Source of the DNA: an uncultured Prevotellaceae bacterium
GTDB lineage: Bacteria > Bacteroidota > Bacteroidia > Bacteroidales > Bacteroidaceae
NCBI GenBank assembly: GCA_902784565.1
Contig: CACZVE010000016.1
Span: 1-59,717, forward strand
Direction of reading: 5' to 3'
DNA: 59,717 nt
The notes beneath the pieces are model-generated. The model had not been told where the DNA came from, searched no databases, and was given only the letters and a program-made list of their open reading frames with translations. Every line of letters begins with the position of its first letter. Position 1 is the first letter of the stretch. The translations under genes and the position numbers were made by a program. This document shows positions 17,062 to 25,443 of the stretch, in pieces.

Positions 17062-20000
17062 ATGATTTGCGAACATTGCCATAAAGAGAACAGAAGCATA
17101 GCGAAATTCTGCAAGTGGTGCGGACAGCCACTGGTCAGTCAGAATCTGCTCGACAGGCTCATTGGTCTTGACGATGTGAAACAACAGTTGAAGACCATTG
17201 TCGACACCTATACATTCTTGCGTTCCAGAAAAGACATTGCCCAGGCTCGTGTATCGGTCAATGCAATCATTATCGGTGAAACAGGTACGGGTAAGACTGC
17301 CTTAGCAGAAATACTCCGTGACTATTTCTACCAGAACAAGATTATTGCAAGACCGAAGTTAACGATGGTTGACGCTGTAGACTATCAGCGTTTTGTGGAC
17401 AAGTGGGATGATAATATCAAGAAGGCAAAGGACGGTATTCTGTTCTTTGACAATGTACAGAAACTCCTTCCTGACAAGTATTCCAACCAGGTGAATCCCC
17501 TCGACAAACTATTTGTTGAGATGGATAAGTGGGAGGACAATCCGATTGTGATTATGTCCGGTCTTCCCAAGGGATTGGATGACTTCTTGGAGAACAACCC
17601 TGCAGTCACCAACCGATTTAAGTACACGTTCCGTCTGCCCACGCCGGGTTATCCGGAATTGACGGATATCTGTAAGATGAGTCTGAAGACCCGTTATGGT
17701 ATTGCCGACTTCACCCCAGAGGCTGATGATCAGTTGAAACGGTTCTTTAAATACCAGGTTAAGATCAAGGACGAGACCTTCGGTTACGCCCATCTGGCTA
17801 TGAAGACGGCCGAGGATATCTTCACACAGTTCATCACAAGAGGCGCACAGGCCACAGTGGTGGAGAAATCAGATATCAAGGGCTATGTGCCGGAAGAACG
17901 TTCTATCGAGGATATCTTGAAGGATCTCGACACCTTCATCGGCATGAGTGAGGTGAAGAGTGCTGTCCGTGAGATTGCCTATGCCGTGCAGAATGCCGTA
18001 CAGCGTCAGGAGCGTGGATTAGGTGAGCAGGAGAAGATGTCGATGCATATCATCTTGACAGGTAATCCTGGTACTGGTAAGACCACCATTGCCCGTAAGT
18101 TGGGTGAGATCCTGGCTGCTATCGGCTATCTCGACAGCGGACACGTGGTGGAGGTGGATCGTGCCAAGATGGTCAGTCCCTATCAAGGTGAGACGCCGAA
18201 GGTGGTAGACCGTCTCTGCGACAAGGCTATGGGTGGAATCCTGTTTGTGGACGAGGCTTACACGCTGGCTCCTGTCAGTTCTGCCGGAGATAGAGATAAC
18301 CAGGGTGCCCAGGCATTGGAGAAGTTGATGAAGCGCATGGAAGACGACCGTGGCAAGTTCGTGGTCATCGCAGCCGGTTACCGTACAGAGATGGATAACC
18401 TCTTCCGTGTCAATCCGGGCTTCCGCAGCCGTTTCAATTATTTCCTCAATATCGAAGACTATTCGCCTGATGAGCTTTATCAGATCATGCTTGTCTTTGC
18501 AAAGGCGAAGAAATACATCTTCTCGCCACAGGCTGAGGCTTTGACGAAGAAGATGATTCAGGAAATGTACGATTCACGTGGCAAGGATTTCGCCAACGGA
18601 CGTACGATGCGTAGTCTTTTCGACCAGATCTGTAAGAAACAGGCCCAGCGCTTGCAAGGTACAGACATTTCGTCGATGAGTAATGAGCAGTTGATGACCA
18701 TTGAAGACCAAGATATACCGTATGAGGCTCCGAAGACGGTTGACTATAAGGACTTGCAGATCAAACGTGGAGAGACTAACACTTTCCAAGGCAAGCACTA
18801 TGTCTTCACGGGTAATCCTGGTACTGGTAAGACTACTGTGGCCCGTATCATGACCGATGTCTTCAAGACCCTTGGCATTGTCTCCCGTGGACAACTCGTG
18901 GAGGCCGACCGTGCCAAACTGGTGGCAGGCTATTCCGGTCAGACAGCCATCAAGACCAATCAGTTGGTCGACGAGGCAATTGGTGGTGTCCTGTTTATAG
19001 ACGAGGCCTATACCTTGAAGTCGAACGATAGTGACTCCTTTGGCGCTGAGGCTATAGATACGCTGTTGAAGCGTCTGGAAGACGATCGTGGCAAGTTTAT
19101 CTGTATCGTGGCTGGTTACACGGATCAGATGCACGATTTCATCGACACCAACCCAGGTCTGAAGAGTCGATTTACACAGACCATTCATTTCGATGACTAT
19201 ACGCCAGATGAACTGACGCAGATATTCCTCAACCTCGCTGCCGGCAAGAAATTCACCGTCGACGAGAATACAAAGGCTGCTATCCACCGTCAGTTCGAAC
19301 AGCTTTACCTGCGTCGTGACAAGAACTTCGGTAATGCCCGTGAGGCCCGTCGTATCTTCAACGAGGCTGTGGAGAAACAGAGTCAGCGTCTTGTCACGCT
19401 GATGAACGATCCGAACTTCAAGGAGGAGGATATGTATCGTCTGACGACGGCTGACCTGCCGATGGCTCAGAACGAGTCTGCCCGTCCGCTTGATGAGGTT
19501 CTCAACGAATTGGATGAATTTGTCGGCATGCGTACCGTCAAGAACTCAATCCGCCGTCTGGCTGTGCAGAGCATGTTCATGAAGCAGCGTGCTGCCGCTG
19601 GTGCAGGTAGTGTTCAGCAGATGTCGATGAACTTCATCCTGACAGGTAATCCTGGTACTGGTAAGACCTCTATTGCCCGTAAGATGGGTGAGGTGCTTCA
19701 GGCGATGGACATCCTGCCGACTTCACGTGTCATAGAGTCCAGTCGTGCAACCCTTGTCGGAAAGTATATGGGTGAGACACCGAAGATTGTCAACAATATG
19801 TGTGACAAGGCGATGGGTGGTATCCTCTTCATCGATGAGGCCTATACGCTGAGTGACGGTGGCGATATGTATGGCAAGGAAGCCATCGACACCCTGATGA
19901 AGCGTATGGAGGACGATCGTGGCAAGTTCGTGGTCATTGCTGCAGGCTACAAGGATAAGATGGATGAGTTCATGCAGATTAATCCTGGTCTTGCCAGCCG

Positions 20001-20292
20001 CTTTACGCATAAGTTGCAGATCGACGATTATAATGAAGACGAGTTGCTGGCCATCTTCAAGGGCATGGCCCAGAAAGACCAGTACACGCTGTCGCCTGAG
20101 GCTGAGTTCAAGTTGCTGGATAAGATTTACCGTATGGTTGTCAGCAAGAACGAGAACTGGGGTAATGCCCGTGAGATGCGTAACCTGCTCGATGCCACTA
20201 TCCAGAAACTCTCCGAGCGTGTGTCTCAGTTGCCGCCTGATCAGGTGACGACAGAGACCTATCAGTTAATATTACCAGAAGATATTGATTAA
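17062..20292 (+). CDS. Zinc-ribbon protein with four AAA+ modules (CbbX/SpoVK-like)
   Basis: The 1076-residue protein opens with a zinc ribbon (CEHC...CKWC, 3-20). Four AAA+ modules follow, with Walker A at about 72, 335, 584 and 862. Modules 2-4 share GNPGTGKT and Walker B (F/L)xDEAYTL with Asp near 398, 647 and 925, plus arginine-finger-like NPGFRSRF, NPGLKSRF and NPGLASRF. They resemble CbbX, SpoVK and EccA. Module 1 has GETGTGKT but ILFFDNV in place of the DE box, so it probably binds but does not hydrolyse ATP. Its ATG directly follows the kinase stop. It is likely a remodelling motor acting on the kinase or its targets (inference). Confidence 0.88.
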   Translation: MICEHCHKENRSIAKFCKWCGQPLVSQNLLDRLIGLDDVKQQLKTIVDTYTFLRSRKDIAQARVSVNAIIIGETGTGKTALAEILRDYFYQNKIIARPKLTMVDAVDYQRFVDKWDDNIKKAKDGILFFDNVQKLLPDKYSNQVNPLDKLFVEMDKWEDNPIVIMSGLPKGLDDFLENNPAVTNRFKYTFRLPTPGYPELTDICKMSLKTRYGIADFTPEADDQLKRFFKYQVKIKDETFGYAHLAMKTAEDIFTQFITRGAQATVVEKSDIKGYVPEERSIEDILKDLDTFIGMSEVKSAVREIAYAVQNAVQRQERGLGEQEKMSMHIILTGNPGTGKTTIARKLGEILAAIGYLDSGHVVEVDRAKMVSPYQGETPKVVDRLCDKAMGGILFVDEAYTLAPVSSAGDRDNQGAQALEKLMKRMEDDRGKFVVIAAGYRTEMDNLFRVNPGFRSRFNYFLNIEDYSPDELYQIMLVFAKAKKYIFSPQAEALTKKMIQEMYDSRGKDFANGRTMRSLFDQICKKQAQRLQGTDISSMSNEQLMTIEDQDIPYEAPKTVDYKDLQIKRGETNTFQGKHYVFTGNPGTGKTTVARIMTDVFKTLGIVSRGQLVEADRAKLVAGYSGQTAIKTNQLVDEAIGGVLFIDEAYTLKSNDSDSFGAEAIDTLLKRLEDDRGKFICIVAGYTDQMHDFIDTNPGLKSRFTQTIHFDDYTPDELTQIFLNLAAGKKFTVDENTKAAIHRQFEQLYLRRDKNFGNAREARRIFNEAVEKQSQRLVTLMNDPNFKEEDMYRLTTADLPMAQNESARPLDEVLNELDEFVGMRTVKNSIRRLAVQSMFMKQRAAAGAGSVQQMSMNFILTGNPGTGKTSIARKMGEVLQAMDILPTSRVIESSRATLVGKYMGETPKIVNNMCDKAMGGILFIDEAYTLSDGGDMYGKEAIDTLMKRMEDDRGKFVVIAAGYKDKMDEFMQINPGLASRFTHKLQIDDYNEDELLAIFKGMAQKDQYTLSPEAEFKLLDKIYRMVVSKNENWGNAREMRNLLDATIQKLSERVSQLPPDQVTTETYQLILPEDID

Positions 20293-20297
20293 GAGAT

Positions 20298-20882
20298 ATG
20301 ATTATTTGTCCTACATGTAAAGAAGAGATTGACAACGATTCCCATTTCTGTGACCAGTGTGGGCAGGCGTTGTTGTTTTGTAACCAGTGTGGACACGTAG
20401 GTATAGGCCGACGTTGTACACGTTGTGGAGGACTGATGGTGTCTCCGAGTGAACAGCAGCAGCCGTCCAAGGCTCATCCGGGTATGTCTGAAAGTCTTCA
20501 GGCCAATGTTTCTGTTACTGCTTCTGTTGCAAGAGGAGGAGTGGCTGTTCCGCTTGTGCAGCAGCGCTCGTCAGTGTCGGGTGTCCCTGTGCTGACTTTG
20601 GCCAACGATAGTCTGAATATCCGTATCGTGGGTATCAATGGGGCTGTCATCGGTCGTCGTAAGGGACCTTATACCCAGTTCTTCGAGCAGCATGCCTATG
20701 TCTCTGGTGTCCATGCCCAGTTAAAGTACAAGGCAGGCAGTGGTTGGATGATTACCGATAAGCACTCATCGAATGGAACGAAGGTCAATCAGCGTCCGTT
20801 ACAACCGGATGTAGACATGGCACTTAACAATGGTGATATCCTGACTATCGCAAATATCAATTTGCAGGTGATGGTCAGATAG
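20298..20882 (+). CDS. Zinc-ribbon plus FHA domain protein (phosphothreonine reader)
   Basis: The 194-residue protein starts with two zinc-binding pairs-of-pairs (CPTC...CDQC and CNQC...CTRC, 4-44). A Ser/Val-rich linker follows, then an FHA domain (about 100-192). The phosphothreonine-binding residues are in place: IGRRKG near 118-123, SGVHAQL near 137-143, and HSSNGTKVN near 156-164. FHA domains bind phosphothreonine, so the likely ligand is the kinase at 14068-17061 or its substrate. It lies 5 bp after the AAA gene. Confidence 0.9.
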   Translation: MIICPTCKEEIDNDSHFCDQCGQALLFCNQCGHVGIGRRCTRCGGLMVSPSEQQQPSKAHPGMSESLQANVSVTASVARGGVAVPLVQQRSSVSGVPVLTLANDSLNIRIVGINGAVIGRRKGPYTQFFEQHAYVSGVHAQLKYKAGSGWMITDKHSSNGTKVNQRPLQPDVDMALNNGDILTIANINLQVMVR

Positions 20883-20883
20883 A

Positions 20884-20908
20884 AGTGAAAAGTGAATAGT
20901 AAACAGTG
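20884..20908 (+). repeat. Heptanucleotide array that supplies the PP2C start codon
   Basis: AGTGAAA, AGTGAAT, AGTAAAC and AGTG follow the FHA stop. The GTG start at 20906 lies inside the last unit. Confidence 0.7.
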
Positions 20909-21655
20909 ATTGAATTGGAATTATCAGCAGCCTGTAGAATTGGCTGCGTGAGACATGATAATGAGGATATGATCCTCGCGGGGTATCAGTTCATCCGCGA
21001 CGACGAATACCGCACACAACTTGAACTGGGAGAAAGAGACCGCTATATGATGGCCGTTGCCGACGGTATGGGAGGTCATCTGAGTGGCGAGGTGGCAAGT
21101 AGTGATGTGCTTCACAATTTGCAGTTTTTCTTCAGCGACCTTCCTGTTGGACTGAATGCCAGTTCCTTTAATGAGATGATTGTGGGGTGGCTCGAATCCA
21201 TCAATATGATTCTCGACTCTAAGGGAAAGGCCGACGAACAGTATAAAGGAATGGGAACGACCCTTGTGGCTCTGGCTTATTACGATGGGGACTTTTATTC
21301 CATGAACTGCGGCGACAGTCGTCTTTACCGTCTCAGAAACGAAGAGTTGGTACAGTTGACAACTGACCACTCACTGAGTAGTCTGATGGGTGACCAGAAG
21401 CATTCCAGTGTCATTACCAACTGTATCGGTGGTGGATGCACCAGTTCCTTTATTGATGTGGTTCATATGGTGGATATCCAGGATGGCGACACCTACCTCC
21501 TTTGTAGTGACGGACTGACCGACATGATGAGCGACAATCGTTTGAGTATACTCTTGGCAGAAGGCGCTGATGCCAATGATCTCTGCAATGCTGCTATCGT
21601 AAGAGGAGGTTTCGATAATGTGTCGGCTTGTCTGATAAAAGTGAGAAAAGAATAG
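20906..21655 (+). CDS. PP2C-family Ser/Thr protein phosphatase
   Basis: The 249-residue protein has all PP2C motifs. They are RHDNED near 15-20, AVADGMGGH with metal-binding Asp53 near 51-59, MGTTLVAL, CGDSRLYRL, TTDHSL, LLCSDGLTDMM and GGFDNVSACL. It is cytosolic with no signal. The start is GTG at 20906; no ATG fits the conserved N-terminus (IELELSAACRIGCVRHDNED). It is the natural opposite of the kinase in the same operon, like the Stk/Stp pairs of other bacteria. metA begins 13 bp downstream and may be read through. Confidence 0.93.
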   Translation: MIELELSAACRIGCVRHDNEDMILAGYQFIRDDEYRTQLELGERDRYMMAVADGMGGHLSGEVASSDVLHNLQFFFSDLPVGLNASSFNEMIVGWLESINMILDSKGKADEQYKGMGTTLVALAYYDGDFYSMNCGDSRLYRLRNEELVQLTTDHSLSSLMGDQKHSSVITNCIGGGCTSSFIDVVHMVDIQDGDTYLLCSDGLTDMMSDNRLSILLAEGADANDLCNAAIVRGGFDNVSACLIKVRKE

Positions 21656-21668
21656 TTAAAAAAGCGAT

Positions 21669-22586
21669 ATGCCATTAAGATTACCAGATAGGCTTCCGGC
21701 CATAGACCTGTTGAAACAAGAGAATATCTTCGTGATGGATGATACCCGTGCCCACTCGCAGGATATCCGACCGTTGCGTATTGTCATTCTCAATCTGATG
21801 CCGTTGAAGATTACGACAGAGACAGACCTGATCCGTCTGCTCTCAAATACGCCTCTCCAACTTGATGTCAGTTTCATGAAGTTGAAGAGTCATACGCCGA
21901 AGAATACGCCCATCGAACACATGATGATGTTTTATCGCGACTTTGCTGAGATGCGTCGGGAGAAGTATGACGGTATGATCATTACAGGTGCTCCCGTAGA
22001 ACAGTTGGAGTTCGAGGATGTCAGTTATTGGGACGAGATTACCGAGATCTTCGCGTGGGCGCGTACGCACGTCACGAGTACCTTATATATATGTTGGGCT
22101 GCACAGGCTGGACTCTATTATCATTATGGGGTGCCTAAGTATCCATTGCCGATGAAAATGTTCGGTATCTTCCCTCAGAAACCCTTGGATCCCCGTCTGC
22201 CTATTTTCCGTGGCTTCGACGATGAGTTTATGATGCCTCATAGCCGTCATACGGAGATCCGTCGAGAGGATATCCTTGCTAATCCCGATTTGAACTTGAT
22301 AGCAGAATCCGATGAGTGTGGTGTCAGTATCGTGATGGCTCGTGGCGGACGAGAGTTCTTTATCACAGGTCATTTAGAGTATTCACCAAACACGCTCGAC
22401 AATGAGTACAAGCGTGACAAGGGTATCCGCAGTGATGTGGCTATGCCGAAGAACTACTATCGCAACGATGATCCTGAGCAAGGGCCGATGACGACCTGGC
22501 GTTCCCATGCCAACTTGTTCTATACTAACTGGGTGAACTATTACGTCTATCAGGAGACACCTTATAATATTGATGATATCAGGTAA
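21669..22586 (+). CDS. metA: Homoserine O-acyltransferase, predicted acetyl-CoA specific
   Basis: The 305-residue protein matches MetA from end to end: MPLRLPDRLPAIDLLKQENI at the start, catalytic Cys in YICWAAQAGL, GFDDEFMMPHSRHTE, catalytic His in FITGHLEY, and TTWRSHANLFYTNWVNYYVY near the end. The specificity site reads ITGAPVE. The family enzymes that use acetyl-CoA have Glu at this position, while the E. coli succinyl enzyme has Gly (GAPLG). It catalyses the first committed step from homoserine to methionine. No riboswitch is visible; it may be read from the kinase operon. Confidence 0.95.
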   Translation: MPLRLPDRLPAIDLLKQENIFVMDDTRAHSQDIRPLRIVILNLMPLKITTETDLIRLLSNTPLQLDVSFMKLKSHTPKNTPIEHMMMFYRDFAEMRREKYDGMIITGAPVEQLEFEDVSYWDEITEIFAWARTHVTSTLYICWAAQAGLYYHYGVPKYPLPMKMFGIFPQKPLDPRLPIFRGFDDEFMMPHSRHTEIRREDILANPDLNLIAESDECGVSIVMARGGREFFITGHLEYSPNTLDNEYKRDKGIRSDVAMPKNYYRNDDPEQGPMTTWRSHANLFYTNWVNYYVYQETPYNIDDIR

Positions 22587-22595
22587 TAGTGAATC

Positions 22596-24425
22596 GTGAA
22601 GGCGCTTGAACTACTATCACCGGCAAAGAACTTAGAGTGCGGCATTGCGGCTATAGACCACGGTGCCGATGCTGTTTATATTGGGGCTCCACGTTTTGGG
22701 GCCCGTGCTGCTGCGGGTAATAGTGTTGAGGATATCCGTCGACTTTGTGACTATGCGCACCCTTTTGGTGTGAAGGTCTATGTCACAGTCAATACCATTC
22801 TCTACGATGAAGAACTGGAGTCCACACGACAACTGTTGCAGGAATTGCAGGAGGCTGGCGTAGATGCAATTCTTGTGCAGGATATGGCTGTACTAAGGTT
22901 GATGAATCACGGGGACAGTCCCCATGATCTTCGCTCTGCTGCTATCACGGGGACAGTCCCCATGATTCATGCCTCCACACAGACCGATAACCGTACGCCG
23001 GAGAAGGTGCGTTGGCTTCGTGACTTAGGTTTTTCGAGAGTGGTCCTTGCCCGGGAACTCTCTGTGGATGAGATAGCAGCTATTCATCACGAAGTGCCTG
23101 ATGTCGAATTGGAGGTTTTTGTACATGGGGCGCTTTGTGTCAGTTTTTCCGGCATCTGTTATGCTTCTCAGCATTGCTTTGGTCGCAGTGCCAACCGTGG
23201 GGAGTGTGCCCAGTTCTGTCGGATGCAGTTCTCACTGGTTGATGTCGAGGGTAGGGAGGTGGAGCATGATCGTTATCTCCTCTCTTTAAAGGATATGAAT
23301 CAGAGCGATCATCTGGAGGAACTCATCGAGGCTGGTGCTACATCGTTTAAGATAGAAGGTCGACTGAAGGATGTGTCATACGTCAAGAATGTCACAGCCG
23401 CCTATAGTCAGCGACTCAACGAGATCATCCGTCGTCATCCAGACATGTATTGTCGTAGTTCAAAAGGAACGTGTCGTTATACATTTACCCCTGATCTCAA
23501 CAGGACATTCAATCGGGGCTACACCACCTATTTCCTACATGGTCGTCAACCGGACATTGCCTCTTTCGATACGCCGAAGGCGCGGGGAGAGTTCGTGGGA
23601 ACTGTAAAGGAAATACGTTATGACTCTTTTAATGTGGCTGGTACAACTAGTTTCGCCAATGGCGACGGTCTCTGTTTTTTCGATGAGGAACGCCAATTAG
23701 TGGGTTTCCGCGCCAATAGGGTAGTGGGCAACCGTCTCTACCCTTACCGTATGCCTCAGGGATTACGACCGGGTGTACGTCTCTACCGGAATAATGATCA
23801 GGAGTTTGAACGTCTGTTGTCACATCCAAGTGCCGAACGCAAGATTCCCATCCGGCTCTCCCTCCGTGCAGTGGATGATGGCTTCGAATTGAATGGTATT
23901 CACTTTACTGCCAAACACCAACAAGCGCAGAAGCCTCCTCGTGAGAACATCATCCGACAACTGACAAAACTGGGTGATACGATATATACCTGCGATGAAG
24001 TGGACATCCCTGAGGATTTCAACTACTTTATCCCCAATAGCGTTCTTTCCGACATGCGTCGCCAACTCGTCGCGTCGTTGGAGAGTCAGAGTAATCACGG
24101 GGACCGCAGGAATCACGGGGACAGTCCCCATGATCTTCGTTACGCTGCTATCACATCCTCTTTCTCCTACCTTGATAATATCTCCAACCATCTCTCCCAA
24201 CAGTTTTACGGTGCCAAAGAACTGACAGCCTATGAGTTGAAAGGCGGTTCTGGTCCCATCATGCAGTGTCGCCATTGCATCCGTTATGCGTTGGGCTATT
24301 GTGTCAAACATGGCGGCAAACGTCCTACGTGGCGTGAGCCCCTCTCTTTAGTCTTAGGCGATGGTCGTCGCTTCCGTCTTGAGTTCGATTGTCAACATTG
24401 TCAGATGAATGTCTATGCGTCGTAG
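22596..24425 (+). CDS. U32-family protein (TrhP/RlhA-like RNA hydroxylation) with two palindromic inserts
   Basis: The 609-residue protein opens ALELLSPAKNLECGIAAIDH, typical of U32. IHASTQTDNRTPEKVRWL and the cysteine set YASQHCFGRSANRGECAQFC follow, then a later CRHC...GYC. U32 proteins TrhP and RlhA hydroxylate tRNA or rRNA; related ones are annotated as peptidases. The start is GTG at 22596. Residues about 104-124 and 500-520 are translations of REP-like palindromes. The first lies between QDMAVLRLM and IHASTQ, where relatives have only a short link. The frame is intact, so the protein is probably still made. Confidence 0.88.
   Translation: MKALELLSPAKNLECGIAAIDHGADAVYIGAPRFGARAAAGNSVEDIRRLCDYAHPFGVKVYVTVNTILYDEELESTRQLLQELQEAGVDAILVQDMAVLRLMNHGDSPHDLRSAAITGTVPMIHASTQTDNRTPEKVRWLRDLGFSRVVLARELSVDEIAAIHHEVPDVELEVFVHGALCVSFSGICYASQHCFGRSANRGECAQFCRMQFSLVDVEGREVEHDRYLLSLKDMNQSDHLEELIEAGATSFKIEGRLKDVSYVKNVTAAYSQRLNEIIRRHPDMYCRSSKGTCRYTFTPDLNRTFNRGYTTYFLHGRQPDIASFDTPKARGEFVGTVKEIRYDSFNVAGTTSFANGDGLCFFDEERQLVGFRANRVVGNRLYPYRMPQGLRPGVRLYRNNDQEFERLLSHPSAERKIPIRLSLRAVDDGFELNGIHFTAKHQQAQKPPRENIIRQLTKLGDTIYTCDEVDIPEDFNYFIPNSVLSDMRRQLVASLESQSNHGDRRNHGDSPHDLRYAAITSSFSYLDNISNHLSQQFYGAKELTAYELKGGSGPIMQCRHCIRYALGYCVKHGGKRPTWREPLSLVLGDGRRFRLEFDCQHCQMNVYAS
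22902..22970 (+). repeat. REP-like palindromic element inserted in frame in the U32 gene (site 1)
   Basis: Two copies of ATCACGGGGACAGTCCCC continuing ATGAT flank a 15-bp spacer (CTTCGCTCTGCTGCT). The 63-bp core is 22905-22967. With flanks ATGA...TCAT the whole element is a long inverted repeat. It is read as NHGDSPHDLRSAAITGTVP plus MI. Confidence 0.85.
24093..24154 (+). repeat. REP-like palindromic element in the U32 gene (site 2, decayed)
   Basis: AATCACGGGGACCGCAGG is followed by an intact half (AATCACGGGGACAGTCCCC then ATGAT), the spacer CTTCGTTACGCTGCT and a truncated ATCAC. It is read in the same frame as site 1 (NHGDRRNHGDSPHDLRYAAI). Confidence 0.8.
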
Positions 24426-25380
24426 TCTATTGTGCATTGTACATTGTGCGTTGTGCATTCTTCTCTGTGGATGTTACAATCAGGGTCCCCTGACTCCCGA
24501 TGCCTGGGATTTGACTGAAAAACAACTCGACTCCATCTCCTTCTATACCACCCACCATTATACCCAGGGTTACAATTTCGTGGTCAACAAGGATTCTCTC
24601 CCTGTATTAGAACAGCAGCAGGAGATGATGTCCGTACCCGAGATCCTGAATGCAGAGTTCCAGGCTGGTGACGTCACGATTCCGATGCTCTCGATGGTGG
24701 ATACCATTATCCTCCGTAAACACGACCGTCTGGTGGTGGCAGATATCAAGACTGTACCTGCCGACTCCATCGACTCCGTGTGGGTGAAGGTGGCACGCGA
24801 TCAACTCACCTTTGGCTGGGTGCATGAGTCCGACCTGTTGGCCAATGTATCGCCTGACGATCCTATCAGTCAGTTCATTGATTCCTTCTCCGACTCCCAC
24901 CTACTCATCTTCCTCGGTTTCTGTGTACTCGTGGGAGGTGCCTATGGTCTGCGCCGACTGTTGCGTAAAGGAGCCAAGATCGTTCACTTCAACGATATTC
25001 CTTCCTTCTATCCCACGCTGCTCTGTCTGTTGGTGGCCTCCTCAGCCGTGCTCTATAGTAGTATCCAATTGTTTGCGCCAGAGTCGTGGCGACATTTCTA
25101 CTACCATCCCTCACTCAATCCATACGCTCTTCCTTGGCACCTCGGACTCTTTGTCACCTCTGTCTGGGCCATCGTCATCGTTGCCATTGCTACCATTGAC
25201 GATGTGCGACACCATCTGCCGTTGGGACAGGTTATCCTTTACCTTGGAGGCTTGGCGGCTGTCTGTGCCGTCGACTATGTCATCTTTAGCGTCACTACCT
25301 TATATTATATAGGCTATCCGTTGCTCATAGCCTACTTTGTGTTTGCTATTTACCGTCTCTCCCTACAAAAATCCCTATAA
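24409..25380 (+). CDS. Membrane lipoprotein of unknown function
   Basis: The 323-residue protein overlaps the U32 gene by 17 nt. The leader MSMRRSLLCIVHCALCILLC ends at a likely lipid cysteine (Cys22 in LCGC). It is largely encoded by a TTGTGCA-type heptanucleotide repeat. A soluble part follows (about 25-165) with an SH3-like stretch RKHDRLVVADIKTV and FGWVHESDLL. Four hydrophobic segments make up the C-terminal half: LLIFLGFCVLVGGAYGL, LLCLLVASSAVLYSSIQLF, LGLFVTSVWAIVIVAI and the last 40 residues. The family is not recognised. ATG at 24415 is an alternative start. Confidence 0.75.
   Translation: MSMRRSLLCIVHCALCILLCGCYNQGPLTPDAWDLTEKQLDSISFYTTHHYTQGYNFVVNKDSLPVLEQQQEMMSVPEILNAEFQAGDVTIPMLSMVDTIILRKHDRLVVADIKTVPADSIDSVWVKVARDQLTFGWVHESDLLANVSPDDPISQFIDSFSDSHLLIFLGFCVLVGGAYGLRRLLRKGAKIVHFNDIPSFYPTLLCLLVASSAVLYSSIQLFAPESWRHFYYHPSLNPYALPWHLGLFVTSVWAIVIVAIATIDDVRHHLPLGQVILYLGGLAAVCAVDYVIFSVTTLYYIGYPLLIAYFVFAIYRLSLQKSL
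24429..24459 (+). repeat. Heptanucleotide repeat encoding a lipoprotein signal peptide
   Basis: ATTGTGC, ATTGTAC, ATTGTGC and GTTGTGC follow each other without gaps. They encode residues about 8-17 (CIVHCALCI) of the lipoprotein at 24409-25380. Confidence 0.85.
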
Positions 25381-25386
25381 ATGGGG

Positions 25387-25418
25387 ATTGTACGGCTTGG
25401 AAAAAAGTCGTACCTTTG
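25387..25418 (+). promoter_or_regulatory. Promoter for the M28 peptidase operon
   Basis: TACCTTTG at 25411-25418 has a partial -33 (ATTG, 25387-25390) 20 bp upstream. It lies after the stop at 25380 and 25 bp before ATG 25444. Confidence 0.6.
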
Positions 25419-25443
25419 CAGCCGAAATCAAAAAGCTGGATTC

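Noticed and set aside
13139-21655. Type VI secretion threonine-phosphorylation module
   Set aside because: No tss, hcp or vgrG genes are present and the four-module AAA protein is CbbX/SpoVK-like, not ClpV-like.
13139-21655. TerY-P triad
   Set aside because: There is no vWA (TerY) gene and the kinase has membrane helices in place of C-terminal zinc ribbons. The resemblance is only in part composition.
13139-21655. Phage-defence island
   Set aside because: No nuclease, reverse transcriptase, integrase or other defence gene is nearby; the surroundings are metabolic and housekeeping genes.
22596-24425. U32 gene as a pseudogene
   Set aside because: Despite two inserted palindromes the frame is continuous and all conserved cysteines are present.
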